A stretch of 15,163 nucleotides of DNA from JAADDG01 sp964450755 (lineage in GTDB: Bacteria > Campylobacterota > Campylobacteria > Campylobacterales > JAADDG01), in contig CAYVDJ010000078.1 of the NCBI GenBank assembly GCA_964450755.1, forward strand, positions 1-15,163. Direction: 5' to 3'. Numbering within the stretch: the first letter of the stretch is position 1; each line of letters starts with the position of its first letter. The position numbers and the translations under genes were made by a program. A model generated the notes under the pieces. It was not told the DNA's origin. It saw only the letters and a list, made by a program, of their open reading frames with translations, and did not search any database. Below are positions 7,756 to 14,801 of this stretch, in pieces.

Positions 7756-7770
7756 GGAGTTATTTACTCC
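7756..7770. promoter_or_regulatory. Small inverted repeat in the psrA leader (possible operator or hairpin)
   Basis: GGAGT at 7756-7760 and ACTCC at 7766-7770 form a perfect five-base inverted repeat around TATTT, about 40 bases before the psrA ATG. In RNA it would be a small hairpin holding a decoy GGAG; in DNA it could be a protein site. There is no T-run, so it is not a terminator. Confidence 0.35.
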
Positions 7771-7809
7771 GAGTTAATAAGGCTTAATATTCAAGTAGGA
7801 GGCTGTTCA

Positions 7810-10203
7810 ATGAGAGTTGAAGTTTCTAGAAGGAGATTCCTCCAAGGTGCTGTTGCTTTGACAGTAATAGGGGGAACTTCTGTTAGTACTACAAATCTTT
7901 TTTCCAAAGAGGAAGAAGAGGGGAATTTAGAAGTTACAACAAAGACGGGAACCGGTAAGGCGGAATTTGTTCCTACGCTTTGCGAAATGTGCGTTAATAA
8001 ATGTGCTGCTATTGCAAGAGTTGAAAACGGCGTAGTTACAAAGCTGAATCCAAATCCGATGTTTCCAAAATCAAGAAATATGCTTTGTCCAAGGGGTAAT
8101 GCAGGGCTTCAGGCTCTTTATGATCCTGATCGTCTAAAGTATCCTATGATAAGAGACGGTGAAAAAGGAAGCGGTAAATTTAAAAGAGTTACATGGGATG
8201 AGGCAAATGAGTATATAAAAGAAAAAATGGTGAAAATACTTGATGAAGAGAAAGACAACAGATCATCTTTTCTTTTTTGTGCAGGAGAGGGTATGGCTGA
8301 ACATACCTTTAAGACATTTTATCAAGCCTTTGGTTCTTCAAACTGGTTAAACCATGCTTCTTTATGTTTGCAAACGGTGGTTTCTGGTTACGGTGTTACG
8401 ATAGGAGGGTATGCAACTGCTGATCTTGAAAATGCCGAATATATTATTATGGCAGGGGCAAACAGAGCTGAAGCTATTGTAACTCCTGATACTATGGACT
8501 TTTTCAAAAGAACAAAAAGAAGAGGTGCAAAACTTATCTGTATTGATCCTAGATTTACAAATACGGCTGCAAAAAGTGATAAATGGTTTGCTATAAATCC
8601 CGGAACTGATCTGGCATTTGTTTTGGCAATGACTCATGTTGTAATAACTGAAGGTTTATATAACAAAAAATATGTTGAGGAGAATTTCAACGGTTTTGAA
8701 GAGTATAAAAATCATGTTATAAAAAACAACTATACACCTGAGTGGGCGGAAAAGATAACCGGTATAAGTGCAAAAGATATCAAAGAGACAGCAAGAGAAT
8801 TTATGGCTCATGCTCCAAAGTCTGTATATTATCCAGGAAGAAGAAGTACTTTTGCTTCAAATGATTTTCAGCTTCGCCGTGCAATGGCGATCTTCCAAGG
8901 TTTAGGCGGAGGTATAGATACAAAAGGCGGATTGATATTTGGTAAAAAACTGAAACTAAAAGCTCATGAAGGATTGGAGCCTTTATATGCAAGAGCAGAA
9001 GCAAGAGCTGTCGCAAAAAAAGATCATCCAAAACCGGGAGAACCTGGATATGAAGATTGTGCTATCGTCTCTGGAGGCGGTTCATGGATAGGATGGAGAA
9101 ACAGATTTTTAAATGGTAAAATGCCTTATAATGTAAGAGGAATGTTTATATATAAACATAATCCTGTTATGAATATGCCAAACAGAGAAAAAACAATACA
9201 GATGCTTAAAAAGATGGAATTGGTAGTGGCAATAGATACTATGCCAAGCGATACGGTGATGTATGCTGATGTCGTACTTCCGGAGTGTACTTATCTTGAG
9301 AGAACTGATCCCGTTAAGACTTTTGGAGGAGTAGAGCCGTCTATTGCTCAAAGAAACAAAGTAATAGAGCCTATGTATGAGAGTAAACCCGTTATTGAAA
9401 TAATGAGAGGGTTGACTGAAAAAATATCCAAACCTTTATTTGAAATAACAAAAAAATATGATGAAGATGTTCAAGATGAAATCAAAGATTCAAGTGAAGA
9501 GGAGGTTTATGCCGAATTTGATTTGACAAAACCTTTTGAACATTCACAAGAAGAGATAAATGAGCATATGGTTTCAGGTTATGAGGGAGCTGCTGAAGCT
9601 TTGAAAAAGCATGGAGTATTTTATCCCAATATAGATAAATATTTTAAACAGATATCTGTCAATGAACATCAGTATTATCCTGAAAGTGAAAAAGCTTACA
9701 GTGTTAGAGGCGGTAAACCCAAAACAAAATCCGGCAAAGTAGAATGTAATATAGAAAATCTGGCTAAAAAAGGTGTTGATCCTATGCCGACATGGAAAGA
9801 TGAGTATAACTTTACGGTACCGGAGGGTAAATTCAGACTATTAACCGGAAGACATGCCCAGTTTACCCAAAGTGGAACAGCTAACAATATTATGCTAAGA
9901 GATTTGATTCCTGAAAATTATATTTGGATAAATAAAAGAATAGCTAAAAAGCATGGTATCAAATTTGGAGATATGGTAGAAGTTTCGAGTAAAACAGGTA
10001 AGATAAAAATAAAAGCTTATCCTACGGAGAAAGTAGCTCCAAATAGTGTTTTTCTATCTCATGGTTTTGGAGAAGAGAGTGAAGCATTGACATGGGCATA
10101 TAGAAGTGGCGGAAATGATAATGCAATAATAGAAGACAAAATAGAGCCTGTTTATGGTGCCGCCGCTATGCATGAAACAAATGTTGAGATAAGGAAGGTG
10201 TGA
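7810..10203 (+). CDS. psrA: PsrA/PhsA-type molybdopterin reductase, catalytic subunit
   Basis: This is the catalytic subunit of a polysulfide/thiosulfate reductase-type enzyme of the DMSO reductase superfamily (797 residues), expected to face the periplasm. The N-terminus has a twin-arginine signal, SRRRFLQG at 6-13, followed by a hydrophobic stretch. A [4Fe-4S] site is built by C58-x2-C61-x3-C65-x27-C93. C186 in NHASLCL is placed to bind molybdenum, as the cysteine does in PsrA. Later come the molybdopterin-binding regions and a C-terminal domain ending near AAAMHETNVEIRKV. AGGAGG at 7797-7802 gives a strong ribosome site. psrB starts two bases after the stop. Polysulfide or sulfur is the likeliest acceptor in this lineage, but thiosulfate, tetrathionate or arsenic compounds cannot be excluded by reading. 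No TorD/PsrD-type chaperone gene lies beside it. Confidence 0.88.
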   Translation: MRVEVSRRRFLQGAVALTVIGGTSVSTTNLFSKEEEEGNLEVTTKTGTGKAEFVPTLCEMCVNKCAAIARVENGVVTKLNPNPMFPKSRNMLCPRGNAGLQALYDPDRLKYPMIRDGEKGSGKFKRVTWDEANEYIKEKMVKILDEEKDNRSSFLFCAGEGMAEHTFKTFYQAFGSSNWLNHASLCLQTVVSGYGVTIGGYATADLENAEYIIMAGANRAEAIVTPDTMDFFKRTKRRGAKLICIDPRFTNTAAKSDKWFAINPGTDLAFVLAMTHVVITEGLYNKKYVEENFNGFEEYKNHVIKNNYTPEWAEKITGISAKDIKETAREFMAHAPKSVYYPGRRSTFASNDFQLRRAMAIFQGLGGGIDTKGGLIFGKKLKLKAHEGLEPLYARAEARAVAKKDHPKPGEPGYEDCAIVSGGGSWIGWRNRFLNGKMPYNVRGMFIYKHNPVMNMPNREKTIQMLKKMELVVAIDTMPSDTVMYADVVLPECTYLERTDPVKTFGGVEPSIAQRNKVIEPMYESKPVIEIMRGLTEKISKPLFEITKKYDEDVQDEIKDSSEEEVYAEFDLTKPFEHSQEEINEHMVSGYEGAAEALKKHGVFYPNIDKYFKQISVNEHQYYPESEKAYSVRGGKPKTKSGKVECNIENLAKKGVDPMPTWKDEYNFTVPEGKFRLLTGRHAQFTQSGTANNIMLRDLIPENYIWINKRIAKKHGIKFGDMVEVSSKTGKIKIKAYPTEKVAPNSVFLSHGFGEESEALTWAYRSGGNDNAIIEDKIEPVYGAAAMHETNVEIRKV

Positions 10204-10204
10204 A

Positions 10205-10768
10205 ATGGCAAGATATGGAATGGCATTAGATTATAAAAATTGTATCAATTGTAAAGCTTGTGAAGTTGCATGTAAAGAGGAAAATGGTGTTTTGCTCGGA
10301 GCCGACAAACACAGGATATGGGTAGGAGTAAAAGAGATAGAAGGTGAGTGGCCAAATCTCAGCATAGAATCTCAAACTTTTTTACCAAGCCAGTGTCAGC
10401 ACTGTGATAATGCGCCGTGTCAAGAGGTATGTCCTACTCATGCGACATATTATGATGAAAATCATGTTGTAAGAGTTAACAGTGACAAATGCATACTGTG
10501 CAGCTACTGTATGAATGCGTGTCCTTATGATGCAAGATATGTAGATGACAGAACAGTAACGGTTGATAAATGTACTTTTTGTTCAGATACGAGATTGGCA
10601 AGGGGCGAAACTACCACTGCATGTCAAAATACATGTCCTACAAAAGTAAGAACTTTTGGTGACCTTGATGATCCAAACAGTGAAATCAGTGAATTGTTAA
10701 GAACAAGAGAGCATTTTAGTTTAAAAACTCATCTTGGTACTAAACCAAAACTTTTCTATTTGACATAA
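10205..10768 (+). CDS. psrB: PsrB, four-cluster ferredoxin subunit of the reductase
   Basis: PsrB is the electron-transfer subunit that links the membrane quinol site to PsrA. The 187 residues hold sixteen cysteines in four groups: C13/C16/C19/C23, C64/C67/C72/C76, C96/C99/C102/C106 and C123/C126/C140/C144. This is the pattern of DmsB/PsrB/NrfC-type proteins with four [4Fe-4S] clusters; the fourth group has a 13-residue gap between its second and third cysteines, as is usual. There is no signal peptide, which fits export in complex with the twin-arginine-bearing PsrA. AGGAAGG at 10192-10198 is the ribosome site, inside the end of psrA, and only one base separates the two genes. Length is close to that of Wolinella PsrB (191). 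Confidence 0.92.
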   Translation: MARYGMALDYKNCINCKACEVACKEENGVLLGADKHRIWVGVKEIEGEWPNLSIESQTFLPSQCQHCDNAPCQEVCPTHATYYDENHVVRVNSDKCILCSYCMNACPYDARYVDDRTVTVDKCTFCSDTRLARGETTTACQNTCPTKVRTFGDLDDPNSEISELLRTREHFSLKTHLGTKPKLFYLT

Positions 10769-10778
10769 GGGGTATAAA

Positions 10779-11999
10779 ATGAGTATCAAAGAATTTATAA
10801 CAACAATTCCTTATAATAAGGTATCTATAAAAGAGCTGTTTACTTTTGAAAAAACTTCCGGCAATATGTTTGCAGCATTTGTAACGGTAGCTCTATTGGC
10901 GGCTTTTGGTATAGGAGTTATTACATATTTAGTACATGGTCACCATGCTTACGGTGTAACAAGAGAGCATCCGTGGGGTCTGTTGATTGCAATGTATATA
11001 TTTTTCGTTGTATCAAGTACAGGACTTTGTATAGTCGGATCTTTGGGAGATGTGTTTGGTTTTAAAGATTTTGAACCTATTGCAAAAAGAGCGATTTTGG
11101 GTTCTATCGTAACTATACTTTCCGGTTTTGCCGTAATTGCATTTGAGATAGGTCATCCTGTCAGAATGATGATTTACAATGTCCTTTCTCCCGGTCTTAC
11201 AAGTGCTATCTGGTGGATGGGTACTCTTTATGGTATTTATCTTGTTTTTATGATAGTGGAATTTGTATTTCTTTTAAAACATGATATGAAAAGTGCAAAA
11301 CTTTTTGGATTGTTGGGACTTTTGGCAGGTCTTGCCGCTCACTCCAACCTTGGAAGTGTATTTGGATTTTTAAATGCCAGACCTATTGTTAATGGTCCTT
11401 TTTATCCTATATATTTTATTTTGACAGCATTTATCACAGGTGGGTATCTTCTCTTTTTGATGTACGGATGGAGATATAAGATGAATTTTCCTGAAGAGAT
11501 CAAAAAAACTCTAACTTCTATGGCTAAAATATTGGGTCTGTTGATAGCTATCTTGATGTTTATAGAGATTTGGAAAATGCTAACAGGTATTTATGGCGGT
11601 ATGCCGTATCGTGCGGATGTTGTTGAACATATTTTAAATGATCCAAATTTTGTTTTTGGTGAAGTATTATGTGGTATGGTAATACCTTTTATTATTATTC
11701 TTAAAAGTAAAGGAAGAAATGTAAAAGGTATGGTATGGGGGTCTCTTATAGGTATGATCGGTATCTATTTTATGAGATATGATTTGGTGCATGATGCTCA
11801 GGTTGCTCCTCTTCAAAAAATGATGACAAGAGTATATCAGGAAGTTCCGACATGGGTTCACTACTCTCCAAGTGCGGCAGAAATAGCCATAGGTTTTGGC
11901 GGTATAGGAATATGTCTGTTCTTATATTATATTGCAGGTAAATTTTTTAATCTTGATTATGAAAGTGAGCATACTGAAACTTCTGAAGCGAAAGCTTAA
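10779..11999 (+). CDS. psrC: PsrC/NrfD-family membrane anchor and quinol-oxidising subunit (long, ten-helix form)
   Basis: The membrane subunit of the reductase, which would take electrons from menaquinol and pass them to PsrB. The 406 residues contain about ten hydrophobic helices: near 30-52, 66-88, 105-125, 143-166, 173-196, 208-231, 248-268, 291-310, 317-335 and 366-387. The order, with GHPVRM after helix 3 and a late YSPSAAEIAI before helix 10, is like the longer NrfD/HybB-type anchors. Classical Wolinella PsrC is about 317 residues with eight helices. A hydrophilic tail rich in E, S and T ends the protein. AAGGGG at 10767-10772 supports the start; ten bases separate it from psrB. It is the last gene before a terminator. 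Function is inferred from family and operon position. Confidence 0.87.
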   Translation: MSIKEFITTIPYNKVSIKELFTFEKTSGNMFAAFVTVALLAAFGIGVITYLVHGHHAYGVTREHPWGLLIAMYIFFVVSSTGLCIVGSLGDVFGFKDFEPIAKRAILGSIVTILSGFAVIAFEIGHPVRMMIYNVLSPGLTSAIWWMGTLYGIYLVFMIVEFVFLLKHDMKSAKLFGLLGLLAGLAAHSNLGSVFGFLNARPIVNGPFYPIYFILTAFITGGYLLFLMYGWRYKMNFPEEIKKTLTSMAKILGLLIAILMFIEIWKMLTGIYGGMPYRADVVEHILNDPNFVFGEVLCGMVIPFIIILKSKGRNVKGMVWGSLIGMIGIYFMRYDLVHDAQVAPLQKMMTRVYQEVPTWVHYSPSAAEIAIGFGGIGICLFLYYIAGKFFNLDYESEHTETSEAKA

Positions 12000-12008
12000 A
12001 AACTAAAT

Positions 12009-12047
12009 TTTGTCGGCAGAGTTTTCTGCCGACAAATTCTCTTCTTT
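12009..12047 (+). terminator. Terminator closing the psr operon
   Basis: A perfect 12-bp stem pairs 12009-12020 (TTTGTCGGCAGA) with 12025-12036 (TCTGCCGACAAA) around the loop GTTT. A T-rich, C-interrupted tract follows (TTCTCTTCTTT, 12037-12047). It begins nine bases after the psrC stop. Confidence 0.9.
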
Positions 12048-12073
12048 AATTCCCCCTCTTTTTAAAATATAAA

Positions 12074-12082
12074 TGTTATAAT
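12074..12082 (+). promoter_or_regulatory. Extended -10 promoter for greA-argC-lpxH-nudix
   Basis: TGTTATAAT is a perfect extended -10 (TGnTATAAT), located 35 bases before the greA ATG and just after the psr terminator. The upstream DNA is T-rich with no -35 box, as is usual in Campylobacterota. It is the only good promoter seen ahead of this four-gene group. Confidence 0.75.
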
Positions 12083-12117
12083 TATTCAATTTAAAACAGT
12101 AAATTTCAGGAGAAATA

Positions 12118-12609
12118 ATGCAAAAAGAACCTATAAGTGAATACGGATATCAAAAATTAAGCAAAGAATTAAATGATTTAATAACAGTTCAAAGACCTCA
12201 AACCGTAAAAGAGATAGATATAGCAAGACAGCATGGAGATCTAAAAGAGAATGCCGAATATCATGCTGCCAAAGAGAAGTTGGCTTTTATAGAGGCAAGA
12301 ACGGCGGAGCTTAATGACCTTGCTTCAAGAGTTCAGGTTGTTGATCCCTCAACATTGAAACATGACAGGGTAATGTTCGGATCAACGGTTGTTTTGGAAG
12401 AACTTGATACGGAAGAGGAGATCGAATATACGATAGTAGGAGCTTATGAGAGTTCTCCAGAACACGGACTTATCTCTTTTAACTCTCCAATGGCAAGAGC
12501 TTTGATGGGAAAAGAGGAAGGAGATGAAGTAACGATAAAACTTCCGGGGAAAGAAGAGACTTTTGAAGTTGTAAAAGTATATTACAAAGGAGAGGATGTT
12601 GCAAAATGA
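12118..12609 (+). CDS. greA: GreA, transcript cleavage factor
   Basis: GreA enters the RNA polymerase secondary channel and stimulates cleavage of backtracked RNA, freeing stalled complexes. The 163 residues show the N-terminal coiled coil (about 10-77) with the tip GDLKENAEYHAA, where D41 and E44 are the acidic residues that hold the catalytic metal. The C-terminal FKBP-like domain (about 80-160) includes SPMARALMGKEEGDEV. Length is close to the E. coli protein (158). AGGAG at 12108-12112 supports the ATG. The end of the gene overlaps the start of argC, so the factor is co-transcribed with metabolic genes here, though it has its promoter directly upstream. Confidence 0.97.
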   Translation: MQKEPISEYGYQKLSKELNDLITVQRPQTVKEIDIARQHGDLKENAEYHAAKEKLAFIEARTAELNDLASRVQVVDPSTLKHDRVMFGSTVVLEELDTEEEIEYTIVGAYESSPEHGLISFNSPMARALMGKEEGDEVTIKLPGKEETFEVVKVYYKGEDVAK

Positions 12610-13618
12610 TAAAATCCCTGTTGCAATCATAGGAGCGAGTGGTTATACCGGACTTGAACTGATAAAGATTTTGCTAAATCATCCTCACTTTTTTGTTACT
12701 GTTATTGCCGCAAGTGAAGAGGGTGGAACGGTGGATGAGATACATCCTTCTTTAAATGCTCTTTGTGATATAAAAGTTACAAAAGCAGATGCAAAAGAGA
12801 TAGCCAAAAATGCAAAACTTGCTTTTTTGGCTCTGCCTCATAAAACCGCTATGGGTTTTGCAAAAGAACTTTTAGATCTTGGAGTCAAAGTCGTTGATCT
12901 TTCGGCTGATTATCGTTTGGAACTTGAAACTTATGAGAAATTTTACTGTCTTCATGAAGATAAAGATCATCTAAAAGAGGCTGTTTACGGACTTCCCGAA
13001 TTTTATAAAAAAGATATCAAAAAGAGTTCTCTTGTGGCAAATCCGGGTTGCTATCCTACCGCTTCACTTCTTGGACTTTTGCCTTTTGGAGATTTTATAG
13101 ATGAGAATTATCCTGTTTTTATAGATGCAAAAAGCGGAGTCAGCGGGGCAGGAAAGAAATGCAGCCAAAATACCCATTTTGTAACTATTAATGAAAATAT
13201 TTTCTCTTACAATCCTCTTTTGCACAGGCACTCTCCCGAAATTGCCGAAAAACTTTTAAAAATCATCAAAAAAGATTTTGAGATCAATTTTGTTCCCCAT
13301 CTTTTGCCGGTAAGCAGAGGAATGTTGGTGAGTGTTTATTGTGTTTTAAAGGAAGAGATTGAACCTTTGAAATATCTGGAAGATTTTTACAAAGATGAGA
13401 AATTTATCAGAATCAGAAAAAATCCGGTGGATATAAAAAGCACTGCGGGAACGAATTTTTGTGATATTTTTGCAAAAAGAAACAAAAAATCTCTCTTCAT
13501 TTCAAGCAGTATAGACAATCTTTTAAGGGGGGCATCTTCACAGGCGGTTGTCAATGCAAATCTGATGTGCGGATTTGAAGAAGAGGTGGGCATACCAGTT
13601 TTGGCATATGTTCCTTAA
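12596..13618 (+). CDS. argC: ArgC, N-acetyl-gamma-glutamyl-phosphate reductase
   Basis: ArgC reduces N-acetyl-glutamyl-5-phosphate to the semialdehyde with NADPH, the third step of arginine synthesis. The 340-residue protein has the dinucleotide loop GASGYTG near the N-terminus and the catalytic cysteine C152 in NPGCYPT. GVSGAGK, then HRHSPEI, follow in the family order. Either ATG 12596 or TTG 12599 may be the start. GGAG at 12589-12592 is only three bases from the ATG but six from the TTG, so the TTG is a real option; the difference is one residue. The gene overlaps greA by 14 bases and the next gene by 11. No other arginine genes are in the window, consistent with scattered arg genes. Confidence 0.96.
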   Translation: MLQNDKIPVAIIGASGYTGLELIKILLNHPHFFVTVIAASEEGGTVDEIHPSLNALCDIKVTKADAKEIAKNAKLAFLALPHKTAMGFAKELLDLGVKVVDLSADYRLELETYEKFYCLHEDKDHLKEAVYGLPEFYKKDIKKSSLVANPGCYPTASLLGLLPFGDFIDENYPVFIDAKSGVSGAGKKCSQNTHFVTINENIFSYNPLLHRHSPEIAEKLLKIIKKDFEINFVPHLLPVSRGMLVSVYCVLKEEIEPLKYLEDFYKDEKFIRIRKNPVDIKSTAGTNFCDIFAKRNKKSLFISSSIDNLLRGASSQAVVNANLMCGFEEEVGIPVLAYVP

Positions 13619-14327
13619 GATAAAAGAGGGCGCTGTTTTTCTCTCCGATGCCCATGAAAACAGTCAAAGAGAAGGTTTTTATCTTTTTTTGAAAAGTCTG
13701 CAAAAGGGGGATATAAAAACTTCTCAACTCTTTTTAATGGGCGATATGTTTGATCTGTTGGTCGGGGAAGTTGATCATACAAAAAGAGTCTATAAAAAAT
13801 ATATAAAACTTTTAAATGAACTCTCCAAAGATATGGAGATTTATTATTTTGAGGGAAATCATGACTATAATCTCTCCTCTTTGTTTGAAAATATCAAAAT
13901 TTTTCCTCTGTCCAAACAACCTGTGATATTTGGATATAAAGATAAAAAGATAGCCCTTTTGCACGGGGATATTTATGCAGGTTTATCTTATAAAATATAT
14001 TCGACTATTATAAGAAATTCTTTTATACTTAAAATTTTAAACAAAATTGATCTCTTTTTGGATAATTTTATCTCCAAAAAAATACTCAAAAATCAAAAAA
14101 ACAAAAATATATGCACTAAGATCAAAAATTTTGAAGATTTTATTCTAAAAAGAGTAAAATTTTATAAAATAGAATCGATAGACAAAATATGCGAAGGGCA
14201 TTATCATCAAGACAGAAGGTTTAAATTTGATGAGATAGAATATATCAACTTTCCCTCTTTTGCGTGTAAAGGGGATTATTATCAAATTTTGGGGGGAGAG
14301 ATGAAAAGATGCGAAGGAAAAAGATGA
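13608..14327 (+). CDS. Metallophosphoesterase, LpxH-like (probable UDP-2,3-diacylglucosamine diphosphatase)
   Basis: A 239-residue calcineurin-type phosphoesterase, cytoplasmic or loosely membrane-bound. All metal-site motifs are present: D14-x-H16 in LSDAHEN, G45-D-x-x-D49 (GDMFD), G83-N-H-D86, H119-G-D121 and G197-H-x-H200 (GHYH). Size and motif spacing fit LpxH, which removes UMP from UDP-2,3-diacylglucosamine in lipid A synthesis. However, E. coli LpxH has GNRD where this protein has GNHD, and the region from about 125 to 190 is an unusually basic, K/I/F-rich helical insert. So LpxH is the best guess but a different phosphoesterase is possible. ATG 13608 is preferred: it starts MFLKIKEG just before the first motif. 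The in-frame TTG at 13575 would add eleven residues inside argC and has no ribosome site. Confidence 0.7.
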   Translation: MFLKIKEGAVFLSDAHENSQREGFYLFLKSLQKGDIKTSQLFLMGDMFDLLVGEVDHTKRVYKKYIKLLNELSKDMEIYYFEGNHDYNLSSLFENIKIFPLSKQPVIFGYKDKKIALLHGDIYAGLSYKIYSTIIRNSFILKILNKIDLFLDNFISKKILKNQKNKNICTKIKNFEDFILKRVKFYKIESIDKICEGHYHQDRRFKFDEIEYINFPSFACKGDYYQILGGEMKRCEGKR

Positions 14328-14743
14328 CAATAAAAACTCCATATTTAACGGTTGATGGTATCGTAAAGATATTTGACAAAACGGGCTGTTTTCAGGGAAT
14401 AGTTTTGATAGAAAGGAAAAATCCTCCGTTGGGTATGGCACTGCCGGGCGGTTTTGTGGATATAGGAGAGGATGTAAAAAGTGCTTTAAAAAGAGAGATG
14501 AAAGAGGAGATATCTCTTGATGTGGAGATAGTGAGACTTTTTGATCTCTATTCCGATCCCAAAAGGGATCCCCGTTTTCATACGGTATCTTGTGTATTTG
14601 AATGTAACGCTTACGGTAAACCAAAAGGAGCAGATGATGCCAAAGAGGCAAATATCTATAAACTCGAAGAGATTCCTTTTGAAAAGCTTGTGTTTGATCA
14701 TGCGATAATTTTGAAAGATTTTCTGTTGAACAAAAGGAGTTAA
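14324..14743 (+). CDS. Nudix hydrolase, ADP-ribose pyrophosphatase-like
   Basis: A 139-residue Nudix hydrolase that would cleave a nucleoside diphosphate linked to another group. The Nudix box starts at G43, with E49, R57-E58 and E61-E62 in the right spacing (G-x5-E-x7-RE-U-x-EE). The usual glycine near the end of the box is S64. The sequence around it (VLIERKNPP, then LPGGFVDIGE, and later YSDPKRDPRFHTVS) is like ADP-ribose pyrophosphatases from archaea and bacteria, but substrate cannot be told from this. The ATG at 14324 overlaps the previous stop as ATGA and has AAGGAA at 14314-14319. An in-frame ATG at 14309 would add five residues (MRRKK). It is the last gene of the greA group. Confidence 0.85.
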   Translation: MTIKTPYLTVDGIVKIFDKTGCFQGIVLIERKNPPLGMALPGGFVDIGEDVKSALKREMKEEISLDVEIVRLFDLYSDPKRDPRFHTVSCVFECNAYGKPKGADDAKEANIYKLEEIPFEKLVFDHAIILKDFLLNKRS

Positions 14744-14759
14744 AAAAATCACTTTTTAA
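14740..14759. repeat. AT-only inverted repeat after the Nudix gene
   Basis: TTAAAAA at 14740-14746 and TTTTTAA at 14753-14759 face each other over six bases. An all-A/T stem is weak, and no better terminator is visible between the Nudix gene and the next promoter. Read-through into the next gene is therefore possible. Confidence 0.3.
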
Positions 14760-14766
14760 GCTTTTA

Positions 14767-14775
14767 TGTTATAAT
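14767..14775 (+). promoter_or_regulatory. Extended -10 promoter for the right-edge gene
   Basis: TGTTATAAT, the same nine bases as ahead of greA, lies 26 bases before the ATG at 14802. A following AGAGG at 14791-14795 is a ribosome site six bases from that ATG. Confidence 0.7.
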
Positions 14776-14801
14776 TTATAAAAAACAGGCAGAGGCAAAA
14801 A

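Noticed and set aside
13575..13607. TTG start for the metallophosphoesterase
   Set aside because: The added residues lie inside argC, do not look like family sequence, and no ribosome site precedes the TTG.
14145..14651. Minus-strand open frame of 168 codons across the phosphoesterase and Nudix genes
   Set aside because: It runs opposite two overlapping genes with clear catalytic motifs and has no family features of its own.
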